Part shown: in pieces, positions 14,616 through 26,900 of the stretch
How positions within the stretch are numbered: the first letter of the stretch is position 1
Layout: the number at the start of each line of letters is the position of its first letter
Origin: Hydractinia symbiolongicarpus
Taxonomy: Eukaryota > Cnidaria > Hydrozoa > Anthoathecata > Hydractiniidae
NCBI RefSeq assembly: GCF_029227915.1
Contig: NC_079878.1
Location: 15,438,001 to 15,502,000 of the forward strand
Reading direction: 5' to 3'
Length of the DNA stretch: 64,000 nt
Position numbers and translations under genes: made by a program
The notes under the pieces: model-generated
Database searches by the model: none
Told to the model about the DNA's origin: nothing
Seen by the model: only the letters and a program-made list of their open reading frames with translations

Positions 14616-16456
14616 CTACTCTTCTTCATCGTCTATGATAATGTCAAATGCATTCCGACTAAAGTCTATGTCATCCTCGTCACGCGTGTACTCCTCTTCT
14701 TTGTCATCGTCATTTTCGACTCGCACGTTGATGAAGCTATCCTTTAATAAATCTGGCGCATTGATTATGTCGGTTATGGGCTGAGTAATTACACTATTGC
14801 TTTCTGGCAGCGGTGATAGATCTTGAAAAGGGTCAAGGGATTCAAGTGAAGTGGATCCCATGCGAACTGCGTCGTAAATTCCAGATGCTTTCCACCCATT
14901 CAAAACGACTTCACGGCCATCTGCCGAAGTGATATGGTTATAAAACTGGAGGAGCCAACTTGCATGAAGAGGCTTGATGGTGGTCAGCTTTAATTGAATA
15001 TTTATATCTTCGATCTTTTTGTTAAGGGATAGCTCTTTCTCGATCTGTTTTGAATACCATTCAGTGAACAAATTTCTCATGAATTGCTTGCAATGATTAT
15101 TCACAGTAAGATCCAAGGGCTGGAATATATGTGTCATGTTACTTGGAACCAAAACCAGGAAGATGTTGTTCTTCTTCAGCAATTCGGTAACTTCCTCAGT
15201 AATTTGTCCTCGAAAGACATCGAATATTAGAAGAGCAGCTTGCTTTGGGTTATTTAACTTCTTCCTCTGGTCTTCAACGTGCTTTAGAACGATCTCTTTG
15301 ATGACTTTGATGGATTCTTGTGTATTGCTGTAGTGTTTGGGATTAACGCTTAGTGAGAACGATTCGGGGAATTCAAACTTTGGGAGGCTTTGATTTGTTT
15401 TCCCCCCATATATCAGTTGCATTGGCAGAAAAGAACCATCAAGCGTAATAATAAAGGTACCAGTAAGGCATCTTTTGTCGGAAGATCCAACGATAGGGAC
15501 GGACGATGAACCCTTTTTCGCCATGGTGTGATTCATTCTTGGAACAAACTTAAGAGGTGTCTGGTCCAGATTCATAACAAGTTGGTGAGGGATGCTGTGT
15601 TGTTCGATGGTCGAAACAATATCGTGAAGAAATAGTAATTCGCACTCCTTTTTGGCTCCTTCAGTGATTTCAACTTTGGAGGTCGTTTTCATTCTTTTCT
15701 TGAAACCCATTCTCTTGAAGAGGCTTTTTGCCCAACTGTTATCAATTTTAATATGCCCCAACTCAAATTGAGGGTTTCGTGATATTAGAGCTTTCGCTGC
15801 AGCGGTTGCAACTGTTCTTGAAACAACACCTCCTCGATTTCTCAGTGCAATTAAAAATCTTTGTACCATCTCATCTAGACTGCCAAGGAACAGAGGTCTA
15901 CCGCGTTTCAAAGGAACAAATTTGGTTACCACGCTACGTTTTTCTCGGGTTGAATCTTTCAGCTCTTTTTTGTAAAGATTGCCAAATCTTCGAGCTGTAC
16001 TCTCACTTAACGGCCTGTCTTTGGTTTGAAACTTTGTGATTGCAGCCGCACCACCATGAATCGCAACATATTTTCCGATATCAAATCTTTCTTTTTCTGA
16101 CCAACGGTTGTATGATTTTTTGCCACTGGATTTAACATTTTCAGTCGCGTCTGTAACAGCTTCGTAGTCTAACGAACCAAGGGATGATTCTTGCTGGAAG
16201 TCAGTTGGTTGTGGGCCTAAAATGAATAAAACGAACCACTATGTAATTGCGAATTTTGACCAAAAATTAAAAATTTTCAAACAAAGAAAGAAACTTCTTC
16301 GCAGGTAGGTATAACAAAAAAAAACATCAAAGAGAAATACTTACTTTGTTCCCTAGAACTGTTTGAAGGTGTTTCGTCTGAAGTTTTTTCCTTTTCAGCG
16401 GCCCTTTGTTGAGCTTCTTTCTCTTGTAATTTAGCTAACTTCCTGATGTAAGACAT
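14616..16456 (-). CDS. DDE transposase, pogo/Tigger class, two exons
   Basis: Catalyses cut-and-paste movement of the element. Exon 1 is 16,345-16,456 and exon 2 is 14,616-16,216; the intron (16,217-16,344) has GTAAGT and a TTTTAG acceptor, and joining keeps frame to give 570 residues. Residues about 67-121 look like a helix-turn-helix DNA-binding region (RWSEKERFDIGKYV ... STARRFGNLYKKEL). The DDE_1-type core shows NLDQTPL (Asp about 255), LLIFDVFRGQ (Asp about 370) and QPLDLTVN (Asp about 406), a DD35D spacing with the QPLD signature typical of pogo/Tigger/Jerky transposases. The C-terminus is very acidic. No internal stops, so it may be active. It is transcribed divergently from the HIRAN gene across about 355 bp. 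The start was chosen because the larger frame lacks an upstream ATG in exon 2 and the spliced ATG extends the HTH region. Confidence 0.85.
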
Positions 16457-16811
16457 TTTGAAAGCCGGGAGATAAAAAAGGAAACGTAAGTTATCTGTAT
16501 CCTGTATATTTACTCGAACATAAACATTCCATTCACTTGGCCTATATTTACACTAAAAATCGAACAAAAACATTCTTTTTTTCTTGGCTAAGGCCCGTTT
16601 AGACTACCCAATCGAACAAAAACATTCTTTTTTTCTTCGCTAAGGCCCGTTTAGACTAACCAATCGAACAAAAACATTCTATTTAATTGGGAAAGTTCGG
16701 TCTACACTGACAAATAGAACAAAAACGTTCTATTTTCATGCTAGGCAATTAAAAAATCGATCGATTGACATTTTTGTTTTTCATCAGAGCTAGAAAAGAA
16801 AAGACGTCCAT
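16457..16811. promoter_or_regulatory. Divergent intergenic region with 53-bp tandem repeats
   Basis: This short region separates the start codons of the transposase and HIRAN genes and must hold both promoters. It contains two near-identical units of about 53 bp (about 16,558-16,663) that begin AATCGAACAAAAACATTC and end CCCGTTTAGACTA, plus degraded copies to about 16,735. No clear TATA box was identified. Confidence 0.55.
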
Positions 16812-17462
16812 ATGGCTTACAACAAGACGTTCGAGTTTACAGCTGCTGTCAGAGGATTCCATTATTATAAAACTTATTGGAAACCTGAGGAAAATCAATC
16901 ACTGGACTGCTTTCATGAGAACAACAATGTTTTCGATAGATTTGCAATCAAAGTTTGTGAATTCGGAAATGACAAACCAGTTGGCCATTTACCCAAAGAA
17001 ATCTCAAGGGTTACAAAATTTCTTCTGGACAGAGGAGCGTCTATGAAATCCACGTTGACAAGTGTACACTATCGAAGATCACCTCTCGTTCAAGGAGGCT
17101 TGGAGATCCCCTGTAAAATAACTGTTACTTTACCAGGGACAGTAAACAATCTTTTGGTTCTTGCAAGATACCAACAACTTGTAGAAGCCTTGTATACAGA
17201 GCCGAAAGAGGAATTGATTCTTGGTTCGTTCTTACATATTGCAGTTATTTTAGATGTCGTGGTTCCAACCGAAGAGAGACCAAAGCGTAAAAAAAATACA
17301 GCCAAAAGCCAAAGCAAAGAGACGAAAAAGCAAAAAGATATTCGAAACTTTTTTGGAAACACCTCAGCTGCACCAGCCCCAAAAAGGCAAAAAGTTAACA
17401 ACAAACCTAAAAAGTCGTCACCATCGTCAAGCAAGGACTTAGAAATCATAAATATTGATTAA
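16812..17462 (+). CDS. Transposon-borne HIRAN-domain protein with PIP box
   Basis: 216 residues, single exon. Residues about 7-75 match the HIRAN domain: FEFTAAVRGFHYY, a Trp-Pro turn, NNNVFDRFAIKV, then GHLPKEIS, the family signature. HIRAN domains (for example in HLTF/Rad5) bind 3' DNA ends at stalled or remodelled forks. Residues 155-205 are Lys-rich, with likely nuclear localisation signals (PKRKK, KRQK). Residues 174-181 read QKDIRNFF, an exact PIP box (Q-x-x-I-x-x-F-F) for PCNA. The C-terminus is acidic (LEIINID). No nuclease or helicase is fused. Its place between the terminal repeats, opposite the transposase, argues that it is an accessory transposition protein; that role is inferred. 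Frame is intact and codon use resembles the transposase. Confidence 0.85.
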   Translation: MAYNKTFEFTAAVRGFHYYKTYWKPEENQSLDCFHENNNVFDRFAIKVCEFGNDKPVGHLPKEISRVTKFLLDRGASMKSTLTSVHYRRSPLVQGGLEIPCKITVTLPGTVNNLLVLARYQQLVEALYTEPKEELILGSFLHIAVILDVVVPTEERPKRKKNTAKSQSKETKKQKDIRNFFGNTSAAPAPKRQKVNNKPKKSSPSSSKDLEIINID

Positions 17463-17567
17463 AAATTATCTTGTATTAGAGGTTTATTATGACATAATAT
17501 TTCTAGCGCAAAGGTATATTTCTAAAAGATATAAAAAATTGAAAAAAAGTTGATTTTTGTCGATTTT

Positions 17568-17773
17568 TTAAGGGGAACTTATTTTGGCGGATCAACGAAA
17601 TTTTTAATTTTGGCGGGAACTTATTTTGGCGGGTGGCGGTTTTTTTTAATTTTGGCGGGAACTAATTTTGGCGGGTGAGTAAAATATTTAATTTTGGCGG
17701 GAACTAATTTTGGCGGATTTTGCCCCAATCCGCCAAATCCGCCAAAATTAGTTCCCGCCAAAATAAGTTCCCT
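17568..17773 (+). repeat. Right subterminal array and inverted terminus
   Basis: Three TTTTGGCGGGAAC copies run in the same direction as the left array (17,608, 17,650, 17,692), and one runs inverted at the true end (17,751-17,763). The array begins with AAGGGGAACTTATTTTGGCG near 17,569, a near copy of the left terminus, so the last 205 bp itself resembles a miniature element. Confidence 0.85.
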
Positions 17774-17776
17774 TAA

Positions 17777-17935
17777 TATCTCGAGGAAAGAAATTAATCA
17801 AGGGCGGAAAGCTTACTGAAGATAGAGTGGACGAATGTTTTGACGGTACAGGACTTCTAGAAAAGTATTCTTTCAGCCAAATCCGAACTAGATTGTCCTA
17901 CGAAAGAACAAGAAAGAATAAAAAATCTAAAAGAA
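17777..17935 (+). pseudogene. 3' end of the SET/recombinase pseudogene beyond the transposon
   Basis: After the transposon the frame GGKLTEDRVDECFDG continues to RTRKNKKSK and ends near 17,945. It is a basic C-terminal tail that plausibly followed the Myb-like stretch ending at 14,304. The split is the direct evidence that the transposon landed inside the older gene. Confidence 0.45.
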
Positions 17936-17945
17936 AGGTAAGTTG

Positions 17946-19945
17946 ATCGACGATTGTCTTTTTTATTAGTCTATAGTGTATTACAGTGGCGAATTTGATT
18001 GGATACTTCCATACCCATTGTCATGAAATTGGGATTTGTTTTGATCCTTACAACAGATGGCGGTTACTTTTTACCTGTCTAAGTTGTGCTCATATAAAAT
18101 ATAATGTTGGATCACATTTTTCAGCACCAAGAGATGTGCCAAGCCTACTACTTTGCGTTCAGCTTCATAATGGCCGACAGATATTGAGAAAAAAGAACTG
18201 AGTTACGAATATCTTCTTGTTATTTATTAACCATGACTTTTAAGTTAACTTTTGTTTAGAGAATACTAATGACAGTAAGTCAAATATCGGTTACATGTAG
18301 ATAATTCTTATTGATTTAAATTATCTTTTCATGTCTATTGTACTTTGTAAAACACTTTCTTGCAAAATTTTTTGCCAGAAATGTCCTTAAGGAACTTTCG
18401 ACTATTATTATCCGTACGCTTAGAATTTTTTTAAATTATCGTCAAAATTTGATTGTGACTTCTTTAATGCTACGGCACTAATTCCATTGAGGTATCATCG
18501 AAAAGAGCGCTGCATTCACCACTCGCGCTTTTTGCGATGCTTGCATTACCGAACAATCTTTAACATAACCCGCAAAGGTACAAAATTAGAAGAAAAATGG
18601 CTGTGCTAACTTCATCCGAATTTCTCAACCTTTTGAGTTTTTCTTGTAAAGATATAATCGCAGATCCTAATGCCCGTGTGGACCGTAACTCTTCGAGTAA
18701 ACACCTGGGGTTTTTAATAAATTTTCGATTTATATAGGGGTCGTATTAGAAGGGGGCGTTTATAAAAGAAGGCGCTCAAAAAATGTTTGTATTTTTTTCT
18801 TTTCTTTTGCCGATGGAATACATATATTTTCACATAATTACATCATTATCAATATCGTCATCGCCAATTATATTAAGATCGTTCAACGTCGATCATATCT
18901 TCTTCCCATACTTCATATAGTATAGGTATTTATTTTATTGGTGAAACTTCCGTTTCGAAAAAAAGCACTCTGAAGGGGGGAGTTTATTAGAAGATTATTG
19001 AAAGAGGAGGCGCTTAATCAAGTGTGGGGCGCCTAAAAGAAGAAAGCGATTAATCAAAGCATAACTAATTCTCTATGAAAGTAATACCCTGTCGCCGGCA
19101 GGTTTCTCAGGAATAAAACGAATATCGCCGGGTGTCTGCGAAAGCCGCCGGCATCTTCTTTTTTACTTAATGCTTTTCAAAATATACCGCCTGAACTTCG
19201 GATTAAATCATGGGTAATAATTAAAAATCAGTTTTCATATGGTAAATCGGTAGTACGGTAGTAACTTTAGAAGTTGCTCAACCTCGTCCCGAAAGCAACT
19301 TGTATATTTTCTGACATCGGGACGGCGATACGAACTTTTTCCCATCCTGATATAAATAAAGAAAAAACAGGCGTTTGGAACGCGATTGGAAGGGGCTAAC
19401 TTTTTTACCATCAACCTCGTCCCGAGGGCTCTTTTTCAATTATTAGTAATGGGATGGTCCTGGGGACATAGCTGTGGTGCCACTTTAGTATACCAATAAC
19501 AAAGTGGCAATAATTTCACCTGTACGCCTCTAATTTTTAACCTTAACTACTCGCTATATTGGTTGGCACCAATACCTTTTATTTGATATAGTATCAATAC
19601 AAATCCGTGGTGGAGTCAACAGTTATTACGAAATTGTCAATTATTATGAAGTTGTCAACCATTATGAGGCCGGTTGCCGTTGGGCGAGTCGCTCATAAGT
19701 TGACAAATAATTGATAACAATTTGGAAAATTATTATCAATTATTATCAATTATTATCAATTATTACCAAAAAGGAAAACACACCAAAAACCAAATAACGC
19801 AGCTTCAAATAAAAGAGATTTTTATTCGAATAATCAGTATTTATCCTAATCTTGTCCAAATACTGACAAAAAAACATTTCTAATAAGTATATGAAATCCT
19901 ACGGTATCAAAGAAAAATGATGCAAATCTATCCGATTATTCATAT
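17946..19945. other. No gene seen; repeat remnants
   Basis: AT-rich DNA with degenerate GGGGGCG / AGGCGC repeats (about 18,740-19,040), AACCTCGTCCC foldback ends (about 19,276 and 19,408) and short TTATCAAT tandem units near 19,735-19,770. No gene is supported. Confidence 0.5.
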
Positions 19946-20116
<171 letters not shown>

Positions 20117-20149
20117 CTGTTCTTAAAACATGTAACTGGAAACAAGTTA

Positions 20150-20472
20150 GCTGGTACTACAAGAGACGTGTTGCATGTTTAATATATAACATTTACAACG
20201 AACTGTCACCATCTCCCTTAGCATCTCTAGTTGAAAAACGATCCACCACTTGCTGTACTCGAAAAAATATGCTCATCAAACAGCCACAATTTAAAACTAT
20301 TCGATATAAAACATCATTTCGTTATAGAGCCTTGGTATTATGGAACAATCTAGCAGATGATATAAAACGGAAATCGTATGAAACCTTCAAACTAGACCTA
20401 ACAGAAGACGTTTCAATTTTGAATCAAATTCAGTTTCAAACCTTTATTTCTGGTAAAGCACTAGATGAATTG
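20150..20472 (+). pseudogene. C-terminal fragment of a CR1/L2-type LINE
   Basis: The frame includes SFRYRALVLWNNLADDIKR followed by a Lys/Phe-rich stretch, the usual C-terminal end of CR1/L2-like reverse transcriptase proteins (pattern SF..R....WN.LP..I). Upstream, shifted frames contain a weak N-L-S-P type sequence. No catalytic RT residues remain; the element is 5' truncated. Confidence 0.5.
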
Positions 20473-20529
20473 ATGGCAATGATAACTGTAGCATTAGTGG
20501 TGACAATGATGGTTGTGATGTAACATGGT

Positions 20530-22260
20530 TTGGAGGAAATTCTAGACAATTCATTCTCTATATTATCTTTGTTCTTCACCTTCTAACATTAACTAAAATT
20601 TTTCCCTTATCTTTACGTATAACAACCCTATAAAAAACAACGTATTGTATATACCTAAAAGGTTACTACATTATATATACAAAGTATCTGGAAAAAAATA
20701 TCAAAATGCCTTATCAGAGAAAATTAATTAGGACAAATTGTATTGCATTTTTGAATACAAATTGTTTCACCATATTTCATCCAACCTTAAGAGCACAAGC
20801 TTTTGCAAGTTTCAAGTACTTCGAAACCTAATTATTTTGTAAATTCTAAAGCAATCACGCAAAAGGTTATTCCTGCGAGTAAATTTAAATCATTTTATTT
20901 GCATTAAAAGTTTTTATATAATAACAAAAATTGTTACAGTAAAAAAATTTGTTTGAAAATAAAACAAGAAATCGCAGTCGTTTTAAAATCACACATACCG
21001 AAAAAACATTTCAGTCTAGGCGTTCCTGCAGAGAATATGTCGATCTGTATTATACCAGATGTTATAAATATTAAAAAAATTTCAGTTGTATCACTTGCAT
21101 ATTCGTAAATTGTGTATTTGTAATTTTGCATAAAACTCAAATCAAATTGTTCAAAAACTTATCAGAACATGATGTGTCAAAAAAAACTATCCAAGAATAA
21201 ACCCAGCCTTTAACGTGTTAAGATTAAGATTTTTTAAATGCCCTATGTAGGAGGTCGTCAAACTTTCTGCATGCTTTAAAATTTTATCAAACATTCTGAT
21301 CACTCCGGACAAAAGATTCTTTTCAAAAATGTTTTTTCCTCTGCGCGTGAGAACTTATTTCAAAAGAATATGCAGAAAGAAAGCAAAACCAAATATAAGT
21401 TTTGCTTTATGAGAGCTCATGTGAAAAAATAAATTTAAAAACATAAACTTTATATTTTTCCAGGTTTATATGTTAATACAACATTGTCCAGAAAAAACAT
21501 TGTCCAGAAAAAACACAATGAATTATACGACACACAAATTCTTAGCTACGATTCTTTAATACATGGCAGAATACACATAATGAAAATTACTTTGTTTGTT
21601 TGTTTGTTTGTTTGTTTGTTTGTTTGTTCGTTTGTTTGTTTCGCTTCGCTGAAAAGAAGAAGGAAAAAAATTTCCCTGCATAAAGTCTCTAAATTCTGGC
21701 TAGCTATGAAAAACTCCACAAACAGAAAGAAATATTACGTATTGTAACATAAAAACACTTTAAAACATAGCGTCTTTCAAGTCATCCTAAAATTATTGGT
21801 TTTAAAATAATGTTTATTTCACTTTGTTTTAGCTTGAAAATTTTCAGCAAACAACAGCTTCTTTCTTCATCTTAACTAAGCGCCATGCTTCAATAAAAAC
21901 AGCTAAAGAAAAAGCTCTTCTTCAATAACTTTATACCAAGAAAGCACAACAACATGAGCTTTCTGTTTACGCGAGAAAATAGTAAAGAATTTTTTTATCT
22001 AGTGAAATGAGCAATAACAATAACTCGAATCCAGTGTGATGAAACTTTCCTGAAGACCGTCGCCGCAGTCGCCGCGACGAAAGGGTCAATCTCGTCCCCA
22101 GGCCTATTTTTCTCTTTCTGACAATCTCGAACGGCGAGAAGAAATGACCCTGGGCCACACTGGTCAGTTCTGAGATCTGATTGGTTTCTCAAGTTTCCGT
22201 TAATTATGAAGATAAATTAATTTATGCGCAAAAAATTGAATAATAACTTATATAACTTCC
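20530..22260. other. No gene seen; (TTTG)n and a foldback repeat
   Basis: A TTTG microsatellite lies at 21,591-21,641. At about 22,090-22,160 an AATCTCGTCCCCAGG end and an inverted GACCCTGGGCC end flank a short GC-rich loop, one copy of the foldback family described at 52,143. No gene is supported. Confidence 0.5.
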
Positions 22261-22263
22261 ATC

Positions 22264-23056
22264 AGAATGCGTGTGTGGAAGCAAATTTAATGTTACACAT
22301 GCGCTATCATGCAAGAAAGGTGGCTACGTCTCTTTACGACACAATGAGATACGAGATATTACAGGTAAATTACTGGAGGAAGTATGTAAAGTTGTGAGAA
22401 AGGAACCATTGCTGTTACGTTTAAGCGGTGAAAGAATCCATCAAAACGGTATTTTATCACAGGAAGCACGATTAGACGTCAGCGCAGTCGGTTTTTGGAC
22501 CCCTGGTCAACGAGTATTTTCAGATGTACGGGTCTTTGACCTCAACGCTCTGAGATACAAGGGTCTTTCTCTTGACAAATGCTTCAAGAAAACCGAAGAA
22601 GAGAAGAAGAGAGGATACAACGAAAGAGTTATGCAAGTAGAAAATGGAACATTAACTCCCCTTGTTTTTGCAACAAACGGTGGTATGGGAAGAGAGTGTA
22701 AACGATTTTATCAGAGACTGTCTGAAATGATTTCAGAAAAAAGAAACATCAGATTCGCAGAAGCCACGAAGTTTATTAGAACTAAAATTTCCTTTAGTCT
22801 GCTGCGATCAACACTACTTTGCCTGAGAGGTTGCAGATCCTTCGCTCGGGACCACCAGCTGACAGATATGGAACTCGGAAATGTTGTATCACTCATTCGA
22901 TCCTGAATAATCAAGTGTGTTAATTATAAGTGAAACCATGTTGACCTGTAAATTGTTAATAACTTTTTATTTTATTTTGGTGTTGTTGTAAGTTTATTTA
23001 TTTATTTGTGGCAAATATATGTAAAATACAAATAAAAAAAAAAAAAAAAAAAAAAA
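22264..23056 (+). pseudogene. 3' part of a non-LTR retrotransposon with restriction-like endonuclease
   Basis: The frame (to the stop at 22,904-22,906) opens with a CCHC-type knuckle, CVCGSKFNVTHALSC, then RHNEIRD, and later ARLDVSAVGFW ... FSDVRVFD. This order (Cys/His knuckle, RH, then a PD-(D/E)XK-like acidic pair) fits the C-terminal restriction-like endonuclease of R2/R4/NeSL-type non-LTR elements. A 3' untranslated region of about 125 bp ends in an A tract at about 23,034-23,056, the signature of target-primed insertion. The reverse transcriptase is missing, so the copy is 5' truncated, but this last portion is uninterrupted. Confidence 0.6.
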
Positions 23057-23646
23057 TTGAATAATAACAGAAAAACAATAATGGCAGCTAAGTTTATGTG
23101 CGAAAGGGACGCTGGAATGTTTATGTTCTGCTGGACTGAATTTATTTTTGTGAAAAATAAAATATTTGGCATTGTTAGTATAGCTTAACGTGCAAACAAA
23201 ATTAAATAGCTTTTAGTTGTACTTTTAGAGACTGTTAAAGTAAACTTCTGTTTTTTTTTGCAGTGCAGTTGAGGAGGTAGCTACTAGACTAGAAATCTAG
23301 CTATGCTAGCTTTTGTGCACAGGATGTAGTAAAAAACACAATGAAAGTTTCTTTGAAGACATGTTTAGCAGCCATCTAGCTAGCTGAAATACAACACAAG
23401 GCATATACAGGTATACACGACTAATCCTATTTCTCCTGAACAGAACTTCTTTTACACTCTAACTAATATTCTTTCGAGGCAGAACACATAAGCAAAAAAA
23501 ATCATATGCTGTTGATTTGGTTGAAAAAGATTAAAAAACTGGATTAAGAAGTTCATACCATTTAATTAACTAAATAGTTATACGCTTAGGCCACCGTCGA
23601 AATATGTTTGGTTAGCGTCATTTCTAATTACAAAAGTGAGTCGATC
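23057..23646. other. No gene seen
   Basis: AT-rich DNA between the LINE poly(A) tail and the Polinton-like element; includes CTAGCTAG motifs. Nothing supported. Confidence 0.5.
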
Positions 23647-23651
23647 GGTCG

Positions 23652-23897
23652 AGTAGTAGTAGGGAGTGAATATAACCAGTTTTTTATTCCTTCTACACCT
23701 TTACCCCTAAAAAACCCCGCTTTCACCATTTCCACCACCACCTCATCCCACAAACAAGTAAAAACGAAATCATATGACGTCATCAACGCATACGTGAAAT
23801 CATAATAATATAGAATATAAATGCCAATAACCAACACAAAATAATATTAATGATATAAACAACATATGACGTCATACACTAAATTATACAAATTATG
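23652..23897 (+). repeat. Left terminal inverted repeat of the Polinton-like element
   Basis: Matches the right end with only a few differences (for example CATCAACG versus CAACAACG) until about 23,897. It contains two TGACGTCA-type palindromes (ATGACGTCAT), which are CRE-like. No gene. Confidence 0.9.
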
Positions 23898-23979
23898 AGA
23901 AAGGGAAATTCCCAAAATATTCAATCCTTGACCAAACAAAATTTTCTGGTTGAAAAGAAAATCTGTATACAATAAAGGA

Positions 23980-26900
23980 ATGAGTTGGTTTAAAAATGCA
24001 ATCAGTAAAATATATAATACAGTATCAGCACCAGTAGCGGCAACTCGCGAAGCTCTCGCTAACCAAATAAGGAGTGTGAAGGATGCCGTTAGTTAATATT
24101 ATAACAGGGTCAGGGATAAATTTTCAGGAACACCACTCCACGATGAGGTTCAACTGGTCACCATCGAAGATGAATACCAAGAAATTGAGGACCTCAAACA
24201 CATGTTCGGGAAAGAATCTAAGCATGCCACCAATACTGATGTAATTGAGGATATCCATAATATTTTTGATGATGACACGGAAATGATAGAAGACGGAAAC
24301 CGCATTAAAACATGGAGGTTTAATAATAACCTTTACCAGCAATTGACAGATACCATTATGCGAAAAATCACACCACACGTAGACATGCGTGTGAAGGTAA
24401 TATACAGCTTCGGCTGCGATATTTACCGAGGCGGTGGAGATGTTGCGAATTATCACAAAACCTAGAGCTCCGGGTCAATATCAAACATGGCCGAAATCCA
24501 GGCTTTCATCGATGAATGTGAGATGAAACGCCTGGATTTGGAAGATGCGGAGTTTTGGACGAAAGCCTATTTGCCACCAGAAGGGACTATCGAGACACCA
24601 GGAGCATATGAAGGTAAAATAATATTCAAGCACGTTCCGATCAAGATAATTTCTACGAGAGAACCCCTACTTGGATGTGCACCATTACCAGCTTCACTGC
24701 GCGGAAAAAGATGTATCTATGCCATGGATGGTGAAGATAATCTATGCTTCTAGAGGTGTTTAGCTGTAAGGGAGAGAGCAGATGTAAAAAGAGGGACAGA
24801 GTTCCTTACAAAGACGGCCCTCAAATTGGCTCGTGAGTACTACAAGCAACCTAAATTAAAGAGGGAAGAGGTAAGGGCTACGAGCCTCGTGGACTTGGAA
24901 GGTATAGCTAAAAAATTCAAAATTAATATCAGAGTCTTTGAACCAAAAACAAACAACGATAAGGCCCCATGGCGTCTCGTATATGGACAAGGCCAATACA
25001 AAAAAGACTTAGACACGATCAATACTGGTATGATGCAGGGCCATTGTTTTTATATCAAGAAAATGGATGTATTGACGCAGCATTGGGAATGCCAGGTTTG
25101 TACACAAAGATTCAACAGATCGGAGAACCTCACACGACATAAACAAAATGAATGCGAAGGTATCAAAACCAAGATCCTTTGCAAAGGTGAAAAGATTCAA
25201 CGGATGCAGAGTAGCTCTGAAAAGGTATTTTATCCCGATAAGGATTTCAGTTACGCGCATGCCAATGGATTGAAGCTATGTCAAACAGGTAGGCATATAC
25301 ATCATGCTCTTTGTGGGCATGGGGGAGAACGTATAATACGCAACGGCAGTAAGGCTGTATACAAGATTGATGGGTATGATCCTCAGACAAAAACAGTGTA
25401 CGAATACCACGGCTGCAAATGGCATGGATGCCCATGTCAGCCTAATAGAACCAACGTGGATAAAAATAATTTTAATTTCACCAAATTTAAAGATCACATT
25501 TGGAAACTCGACTACAATCTTGTCACTGCAGGGAAGTGTGAAACTCCTCCCAAGGTTAAGAGGGTATTCAAGAAAAAATTTCCTGGCACCATTGAACCAG
25601 CAGCAAACGTTTTATCTAAATTATATATCAGAGCATATACCCGTATAGCGTAGCCATTCACGATAGTCTACAAGAACATCCAACATTCATCATGAATGAA
25701 GACCCAAAGGTGCTTGTGCAAAGATTTGTCGAGCAACTAGAGCAGAGACAGATCCATATTGTCGAAGAAGTTGAACGTATATATCCCAAGCCGGATGATT
25801 TCGATATGCTCCCGGAACAAACTCAAAATTCTTGGCACGAATGGGTTAACCAAGTGACGGTAATCGGTTTCAATAGCGGCACGTACGATATCAACATGAT
25901 AAAGCGGTATTTTGTCGAACGAATTGCGGATGATCCCAATATCAAAGTGGCGAAAAAAGATAATGATTATATGTTTCTAACCACATCAAAATTCAAATTC
26001 ATCGATATAAAAAATTTCATCGCCCCGGGCCTTAGTTTTGAAAAATGGTGCAAGTCATTGGATTGCAATCTCAAAAAATTAGTGTTCCCATACGAGTGGC
26101 TAACATGCTACGAAAAGTTGAACCATGTAGACCCAGTCAATCATGAGGCGTTTTATAGCACACTCAGTGGTAGAAACACTCTATCACCCGAAGATTACCA
26201 GACGTTCAGGGATGAGTTTTTTAAAAGAGAATGCGTCACGATGCTGGATTGGTTAGCCGAATACAATATGGCGGAGGTAATACCATTTATCGAGGCCGTC
26301 GACAAAACCCGCAATATATACTACGAGGATGAGATTGATATTTTGAAAGATGCTGTTAGCATCCCGGGTGTTTCGATGCGGTATGTACTGAATAAATCCT
26401 TGCGGTTGAACCCAGATATAAAGCTTTATGCCCCGGGTGATCCCTGTAAGCATAAATGTGAGGCTCGTTGCACCAAGGCCCGATACGAGGATTGTAAACA
26501 GGTTCAAAACGCTTGTACAATATGTGCAAAGAACGAGGCCTATGAACTCCTCCAAACAGGCATGGTAGGTGGCCCAGCTATTGTATTTTGTAGGTACCAT
26601 GAGAGTAATGTGACGGGTATCAGATCGCATATTTACAACGAACCGAAGAAGTGCAAGACTATACTGGGCTATGATGCGAACATGCTCTACCCAAGCACCC
26701 TGCTACAGGACCCTTGTGGGAAAGAAAAGCTTATAAAAATGGCTGACCCTGCTGGAGAATTAGATGTTGTAATGGAGAGCATTATAAACGAAGATCTATT
26801 CGGGCTTGCCCAAGTTGATATAGAAGTCCCTACTGAGTTGTACGACAAGTTCAGTGAGATGTCACCGTTATTTGTAGTCAAGGAGATCCCTGACAATTAA

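Larger units (their letters stand above)
14307..17773. mobile_element. pogo/Tigger-like DNA transposon with transposase and HIRAN genes
   Basis: The left end AGGGAACTTATTTTGGCGGG (14,307) recurs inverted at the right end (to 17,773), giving terminal inverted repeats of about 36 bp. Each end abuts TA (14,305-14,306 and 17,774-17,775); because the edges read TTAAGGG/CCCTTAA, a TTAA duplication is equally compatible. Between them lie a two-exon DDE transposase on the minus strand and a HIRAN protein on the plus strand, both with complete frames, so the copy may be autonomous. It has inserted into the tail of the SET/recombinase pseudogene. Confidence 0.9.
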
